A DNA stretch of 9,797 nt from Acidimicrobiaceae bacterium (GTDB lineage: Bacteria; Actinomycetota; Acidimicrobiia; Acidimicrobiales; Acidimicrobiaceae): positions 1-9,797 of the forward strand of contig JABEUP010000154.1 in the NCBI GenBank assembly GCA_013044365.1, in the 5' to 3' direction. Shown in pieces: positions 6,326 to 9,797 of this stretch. Below the pieces are notes generated by a model that was given only the letters and a program-made list of their open reading frames with translations, was not told where the DNA came from and searched no databases. The position numbers and the translations under genes were made by a program. The number at the start of each line of letters is the position of its first letter. Position 1 is the first letter of the stretch.

Positions 6326-7208
6326 GGCCGTATCGTTCGTCTTCGTCCACTTCAATTACTTCTCTTTGAACTAGATAGGTCAGCGATGCCCTGGTGGACT
6401 GCTTCGCCGGACCAAAAAGCGATTCCGGCAAGGCAGGGCCGTAGATTTTTCTGGTTAGGTCATCCACGTGGAGAGGAACATCATCATCGAGAATCGATAC
6501 TATCTGAGCCAGACGATAGTGACGGTGAGCAATGTAGTACTCTATGACGCCGCTTGAAAGTTCCTTTGAGATCTCCGGACCATGCCCAGGCAGGATAATT
6601 TGGCTGCCAAGGTTCCTGACTTTAATAAGTGAGGACATATACTTTTCCAAATCCCCGTCTGGGTATGCAATTACCGAGGTGGAACGGCCCAACATGTGAT
6701 CTCCGGCAACCAGGTGTCCACTATCTGTTTGAAACGCCAAGTGATCATTAACGTGTCCGGGAGTGCCGACAACTTTGATCACCTTTTTGCCCAGTTCAAA
6801 AACATCATCGTCCCTCAACACCCGTCCCGCACCGAAAACGAGCCGCCCAAGAAAGGCGCTCACTCCAACCCCCAGGTTTTGCGACCATAATGTTGCCGTC
6901 TCGCTGTGATCCAGGTGATGGTGGGTCAGAAAAATCCCGATAGCTTCTGATTTGGCTTGGTCCAAGACACTTTTTACATTCTCAAAATGGGTGTCAGAAA
7001 CCGGCCCGGGATCGATAATTAACGCGCTGCCGCCTGCACTGTCAAAAACTATATAGGTATTAGTGCCATCCAAAGTGTTCGGAGATGGATTAGGCGCAAT
7101 AACCCTGACTAGTTCGTCACTTAGGTATGTTATGGTATCCAAACTCCCGAGCGCAGGGAGCCCTGCGTCTGTTCTCGGGTCCTCCGGCACACTGTCAGTC
7201 ATGGTCAC
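6318..7208 (-). CDS. Metallo-beta-lactamase-fold hydrolase, LACTB2-like
   Basis: Soluble metal-dependent hydrolase of the MBL superfamily. The closest type by motif and architecture is LACTB2-like: an MBL domain plus a C-terminal winged-helix part. Human LACTB2 is an endoribonuclease; the bacterial substrate is not known. Metal-binding motifs are complete: THHHLDH (HxHxDH; His96, His98, Asp100, His101), GTPGHVNDH (His152), AGDH (Asp170) and LPGHG (His209). NPSPNTLDGTNTYIV (40-54) is typical of actinobacterial members, and HRHYRLAQIVSIL (about 228-240) begins the C-terminal domain. Of 296 residues, about the first 25 look unstructured. The start is GTG at 7208 or the ATG two codons in (7202). 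It lies between cpaB and tadA on the opposite strand, overlapping the cpaB stop by 8 bp. No evidence ties it to pili. Confidence 0.93.
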   Translation of the reverse strand: MTMTDSVPEDPRTDAGLPALGSLDTITYLSDELVRVIAPNPSPNTLDGTNTYIVFDSAGGSALIIDPGPVSDTHFENVKSVLDQAKSEAIGIFLTHHHLDHSETATLWSQNLGVGVSAFLGRLVFGAGRVLRDDDVFELGKKVIKVVGTPGHVNDHLAFQTDSGHLVAGDHMLGRSTSVIAYPDGDLEKYMSSLIKVRNLGSQIILPGHGPEISKELSSGVIEYYIAHRHYRLAQIVSILDDDVPLHVDDLTRKIYGPALPESLFGPAKQSTRASLTYLVQREVIEVDEDERYGLI

Positions 7209-7523
7209 CCCATCGATGTCCTAACCGAAATCGTACACTTTGACGGCTAGTTTTTCGGCTTTCAGGCCGACTCAGTTTCCGCTGAAGCCGGCATTTCGAC
7301 AATCTTATCGATGTGCACTTACTTCTCACCCCTGAATGCTGAGACCCATGCAGCGGGCAAACAAAAGCGATGCCAACCCGCTGCAGTTGAATACCCATGC
7401 CATAACAGGACTCCACCCGCATATCCAACTTTGAATTTTGCTGCGGCGAAGGTCACGAAGTCTGCAACAGGCCCAAAAAGCTCCAAACATTCCGGACTAA
7501 AAGAAGCACCGCAATAAATACTT
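7209..7523. other. 315-bp divergent spacer between the MBL hydrolase and tadA
   Basis: It should hold promoters for both flanking genes, but I found no convincing -35/-10 pair. It contains a 9-bp inverted repeat (7349-7385), an 8-bp direct repeat ACCCATGC (7344-7351 and 7393-7400), and a weak hairpin TCGGC/GCCGA near 7255-7270. A minus-strand frame from GTG 7570 to TAA 7319 (83 aa, Cys- and Trp-rich) is open across it and continues after the TAA, in the same frame, for 18 more codons beginning GTG. It has no ribosome-binding site and overlaps the 5' end assigned to tadA, so I do not call it a gene; a small or decayed gene is not excluded. Confidence 0.4.
7349..7385. repeat. Inverted repeat with 9-bp arms (TGCAGCGGG / CCCGCTGCA)
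   Basis: Perfect 9-bp arms at 7349-7357 and 7377-7385, separated by 19 bases, in the spacer between the MBL gene and tadA. It could be an RNA hairpin in a tadA leader, or paired sites for a DNA-binding protein. There is no U-run, so a terminator is unlikely. Confidence 0.4.
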
Positions 7524-8996
7524 GTGCTATCCAAACAATCCAATATGAAAATGTCCTTGATTCCAGTCACTCAAGTTGATAATTTGTTGTGGCCTCCTCC
7601 GAAATACCTAAATCACAACAGTTGCCATTGTTGTTTGACAATTTCGGATAATCGATTGAATACACTTCACACCAAGGACTCCGCTGAACCAACAGGAGCG
7701 GCGGCTCTGATTGAACGCCAGCTTCTGGAATTCCTTCGCAAATCTGAGGCCGACCTGAATACTCGGTCTTCGCTCAGAAGCGCCCGCGGCGAGCTTGTAA
7801 ACCTCATCGGCAGATGGAACCAGGACCATCCGTCAAGGAATATCAATGACAAAGCCCGCTTTAGCGAACTCGTTCTAAGGAACCTCATTGGTTTTGGTCC
7901 GGTCGAGCCTCTGCTTGAAGATCCTGCGATATGGGAAATATCCATAAACGGATCAAAAGATATATTTGTGAAGTCTTACGACGGGCCTTCCTACCGCCAC
8001 CATGAATCTTTTCACGACGAACAGCATCTAGAGCGGGTATTAGCCCGCATGCTCGAAACCTCCGTGGGCAGCAACCGCCAGTTGGATCCATCCCTGGGAA
8101 TACAGGATGCCCAACTTCCAGATGGGACCCGAATTCACATAGTTCACCCCGAACTCACTAGAAACTACTCATTTGCGGTATCAATCAGAAAATTTGCCAA
8201 GAACTCTCTCCAAAATATTGAAGATTTCGTCAACATCGGATCGCTGTCACCCCAGGCTGGCGATTTCCTGTTCAGGTGTATCGTATCTGGAACCACCGTA
8301 TTGGTTTCAGGTTCTCCCGGAAGCGGCAAAACCACATTGCTCAACGCGCTGACCGACGCCCTGCCAGACAGCAGGAGGATAATCGTTATCGAGGAAACTC
8401 CCGAAATCAACATCTCCAATCCTGACAAAGTTCAGCTGCATTCGCGATCCGATAGACCAGGCAGGCCGGAAATTCCCCTCCGCAACCTGGTAAAGGCAAG
8501 TTTACGAATGAGTTCGGATGTTCTGATCCTTGGTGAAGTACGGGACGACGAAAGCCTGCCGCTTTTGCTGTCTCTATCGACCGGAATACAGGGTATGAGT
8601 ACCATCCACGCGTCAAGTTGCAAGGATGCGCTTTCGCGGTTACGGCTTCTGTCGCAGTTGTCCATCGACGCAGCCGTGCCAATTTGGGCGGTAAACCAGA
8701 TAATAGCCAACTCTATCGATCTGGTGGTCCAGCTTAGACGTATCGGAAATTCGATAGTGGTTGAGGAGATCACCGCTATCGAGGAAGGCTCCAATGATCT
8801 GGATTTCGGATTCGTAACCACCGAAATATTTACTTTCGATCCGGCGGAGTACTGTCTCAAGTTCTCCGGACAAAATCCGCTGAGACTTAGCCAGGTCAAA
8901 GTCCAAAGAGAGCTGGCTGAAACGCTAACTCGCCCGCAATCTCAGTTTCCCGATAATACCAACTCCCCGCATGACCACGAGAAGGTGAGCATTTGA
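7524..8996 (+). CDS. tadA: Tad/Flp pilus assembly ATPase, CpaF/TadA family
   Basis: Hexameric secretion ATPase of the GspE/VirB11-like superfamily, TadA/CpaF branch; it powers assembly of Tad pili from the cytoplasmic face of the inner membrane. Motifs in order: LRNLIGFGPVEPLLEDPAIWEISING (118-143, N-terminal domain), DAQLPDGTRIHIV (195-207), Walker A GSPGSGKTT (263-271), Asp box IVIEETPEI (287-295), Walker B LILGEVRDDES (334-344) and His box STIHA (359-363). From GTG 7524 it is 490 aa, but the first 40-60 residues (with CHCC at 34-37) do not resemble the family and no start there has a good ribosome-binding site. TTG at 7656 (446 aa), weakly preceded by GGA, may be the true start. An AGGAG also precedes a CTG at codon 62. 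The stop overlaps the TTG start of tadB, so the two are coupled. Confidence 0.9.
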   Translation: MLSKQSNMKMSLIPVTQVDNLLWPPPKYLNHNSCHCCLTISDNRLNTLHTKDSAEPTGAAALIERQLLEFLRKSEADLNTRSSLRSARGELVNLIGRWNQDHPSRNINDKARFSELVLRNLIGFGPVEPLLEDPAIWEISINGSKDIFVKSYDGPSYRHHESFHDEQHLERVLARMLETSVGSNRQLDPSLGIQDAQLPDGTRIHIVHPELTRNYSFAVSIRKFAKNSLQNIEDFVNIGSLSPQAGDFLFRCIVSGTTVLVSGSPGSGKTTLLNALTDALPDSRRIIVIEETPEINISNPDKVQLHSRSDRPGRPEIPLRNLVKASLRMSSDVLILGEVRDDESLPLLLSLSTGIQGMSTIHASSCKDALSRLRLLSQLSIDAAVPIWAVNQIIANSIDLVVQLRRIGNSIVVEEITAIEEGSNDLDFGFVTTEIFTFDPAEYCLKFSGQNPLRLSQVKVQRELAETLTRPQSQFPDNTNSPHDHEKVSI

Positions 8997-9797
8997 GACA
9001 ATTCGTTCTCATAGCCATAGGTGCGATACTTATATTACCCACCTTGAGAACCAGCTCGAGGTTGCTGCGAAAACCACCGCGGCCGATCAGGAGGGCCGTT
9101 GCCGAACAAACATGGAGGATGATCCGTAACGTCTACGCCGTTATCGCCGGAACTAGCCACACTCAACCCGATCTTCGAACTTTCGTCTCCGTAGCACTGT
9201 TTTCATCATCTTGTATCTGGCTGATTGGATTAGTCTGGTATCTGGCAGTTGTATTCGGCCTGGTCTCCGCCCTGGGAATCTACCTGCGTTGTTCGCGTAC
9301 AAGGAAACGCAGGAAAGCGGAACTGGCCGAATCATGGCCGGGTTATCTTGAACAAACAAGAGCCAAGATGCTCAGCTCCTCCAGATCGCTCTCATACGTG
9401 ATCTTCGAAAATAGCGGGATTACCTCGGTATTCTTTGGCGACCTGATACAGCACGGCAGACGCGAATTTGAGACCTCAGGCAATTTGCAAAAGGCTGTAC
9501 AAACACTTTGGCGTTCGGCGGACAATGAAGAAGTCACCAGCTTTGTCTGTGCCGCACTCTGCGACACGCTTGGATCCACCAGTTCGCAAATCGAGAATCA
9601 GCTTTCCATTATCTCCGGAACTATCAGATCAAGGAATGCCCTCAAAGAGGAGACCAACTCCCGTTTAGCCGGAGTACGAACTGCCAGATTATTCATTCTT
9701 ATTATTCCGGTTGGGATGGCATTGGCAGGAGTTTCATTTGCAGGTTCGATCAGACCATTCCTAACCAGCGCCTCAATATTGCAAATGATGGTGGCTC
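8993..9797 (+). CDS. tadB: TadB-like inner-membrane platform protein, C-terminus beyond window
   Basis: GspF-domain (type II secretion F) membrane protein that forms, with TadC, the inner-membrane platform on which the TadA motor works. I translated 268 codons from TTG 8993 without a stop. The TTG overlaps the TGA of tadA (TTGA), and AAGGTG lies five bases upstream. The product has a hydrophobic N-terminus (about 4-17), a membrane pair (about 63-98), then a cytoplasmic helical domain. That domain runs from WPGYLEQTRAKMLSSSRSLSYVIFE through GRREFETSGNLQKAVQTLW to SFVCAALCDTLGS and IISGTIRSRNALKEETNSRLAGVRTARL, the usual TadB pattern. A membrane segment (LFILIIPVGMALAGVSF) starts near the right edge. 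The family is about 290-320 residues, so it is nearly complete. The helical repeat is divergent, but context makes the assignment strong. Confidence 0.85.
   Translation, partial: MRQFVLIAIGAILILPTLRTSSRLLRKPPRPIRRAVAEQTWRMIRNVYAVIAGTSHTQPDLRTFVSVALFSSSCIWLIGLVWYLAVVFGLVSALGIYLRCSRTRKRRKAELAESWPGYLEQTRAKMLSSSRSLSYVIFENSGITSVFFGDLIQHGRREFETSGNLQKAVQTLWRSADNEEVTSFVCAALCDTLGSTSSQIENQLSIISGTIRSRNALKEETNSRLAGVRTARLFILIIPVGMALAGVSFAGSIRPFLTSASILQMMVA

Noticed and set aside
5954..6355. 133-codon minus-strand frame opposite cpaB
   Set aside because: Arg/Cys-rich shadow frame; the plus-strand SAF protein has a membrane segment, domain motifs and a ribosome-binding site.
7255..7270. TCGGC/GCCGA hairpin considered as a terminator
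   Set aside because: The stem is only 5 bp, and it lies upstream of the MBL gene start rather than after any gene.
7212..7314. ATCGATGT repeated at 7212-7219 and 7307-7314
   Set aside because: Eight bases repeated twice about 95 bp apart is close to chance, and the core ATCGAT is itself a common palindrome.
8432..8899. 155-codon minus-strand frame opposite tadA
   Set aside because: It runs antisense through the Walker B and His box region of tadA; no motif of its own.

Overview
The window reads as chromosomal DNA from an actinobacterium-like organism of moderate G+C (about half by eye). The basis is gene order: a housekeeping block phoH - ybeY - CBS-domain membrane protein - era - ... - uppS, as found in many Actinomycetota, beside a Tad/Flp-type pilus locus. 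Starts are often GTG or TTG. The lineage is an inference from synteny only; an Acidimicrobiia-like member would fit, but there is no rRNA or marker tree to test it.

Left part (1-5418, all minus strand, read right to left): a 44-codon small ORF whose stop overlaps the GTG of phoH by one base; phoH (PhoH-family ATPase); ybeY (16S rRNA maturation endoribonuclease); a 447-aa DUF21/CBS/CorC_HlyC membrane protein; era (GTPase for 16S rRNA and 30S assembly), whose ATG overlaps the previous stop by 4 bp. After a 250-bp gap come a nitrobindin-like heme beta-barrel gene and, 13 bp further, uppS (undecaprenyl diphosphate synthase), cut by the left edge of the window. This is a ribosome-maturation operon leading into cell-envelope lipid carrier synthesis. 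recO, which often sits between era and uppS, is not there; the nitrobindin gene occupies that place.

Right part (5419-9797): a 136-bp divergent promoter region holds a perfect 14-bp palindrome. It separates the phoH operon from a plus-strand cpaB-like gene (one membrane segment, SAF domain). The cpaB stop overlaps, tail to tail by 8 bp, a minus-strand metallo-beta-lactamase-fold hydrolase of the LACTB2 type. A 315-bp spacer with a 9-bp inverted repeat follows. Then come tadA/cpaF (secretion ATPase) and a tadB-like inner-membrane platform gene that starts with TTG across the tadA stop and stays open to the right edge. CpaB, TadA and TadB are the channel-lining, motor and platform parts of a Tad/Flp pilus machine, so more tad genes (tadC, flp pilin, TadE-like) probably lie to the right. 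No CpaE/TadZ-type gene is inside the window.

No tRNA, rRNA, CRISPR array, insertion sequence or prophage gene was seen. Nothing here amounts to a clearly new system. The most useful second looks are the palindrome between the two divergent operons, a strong hairpin in the first codons of cpaB, the small ORF coupled to phoH, and the split layout and variant motifs of the tad genes.
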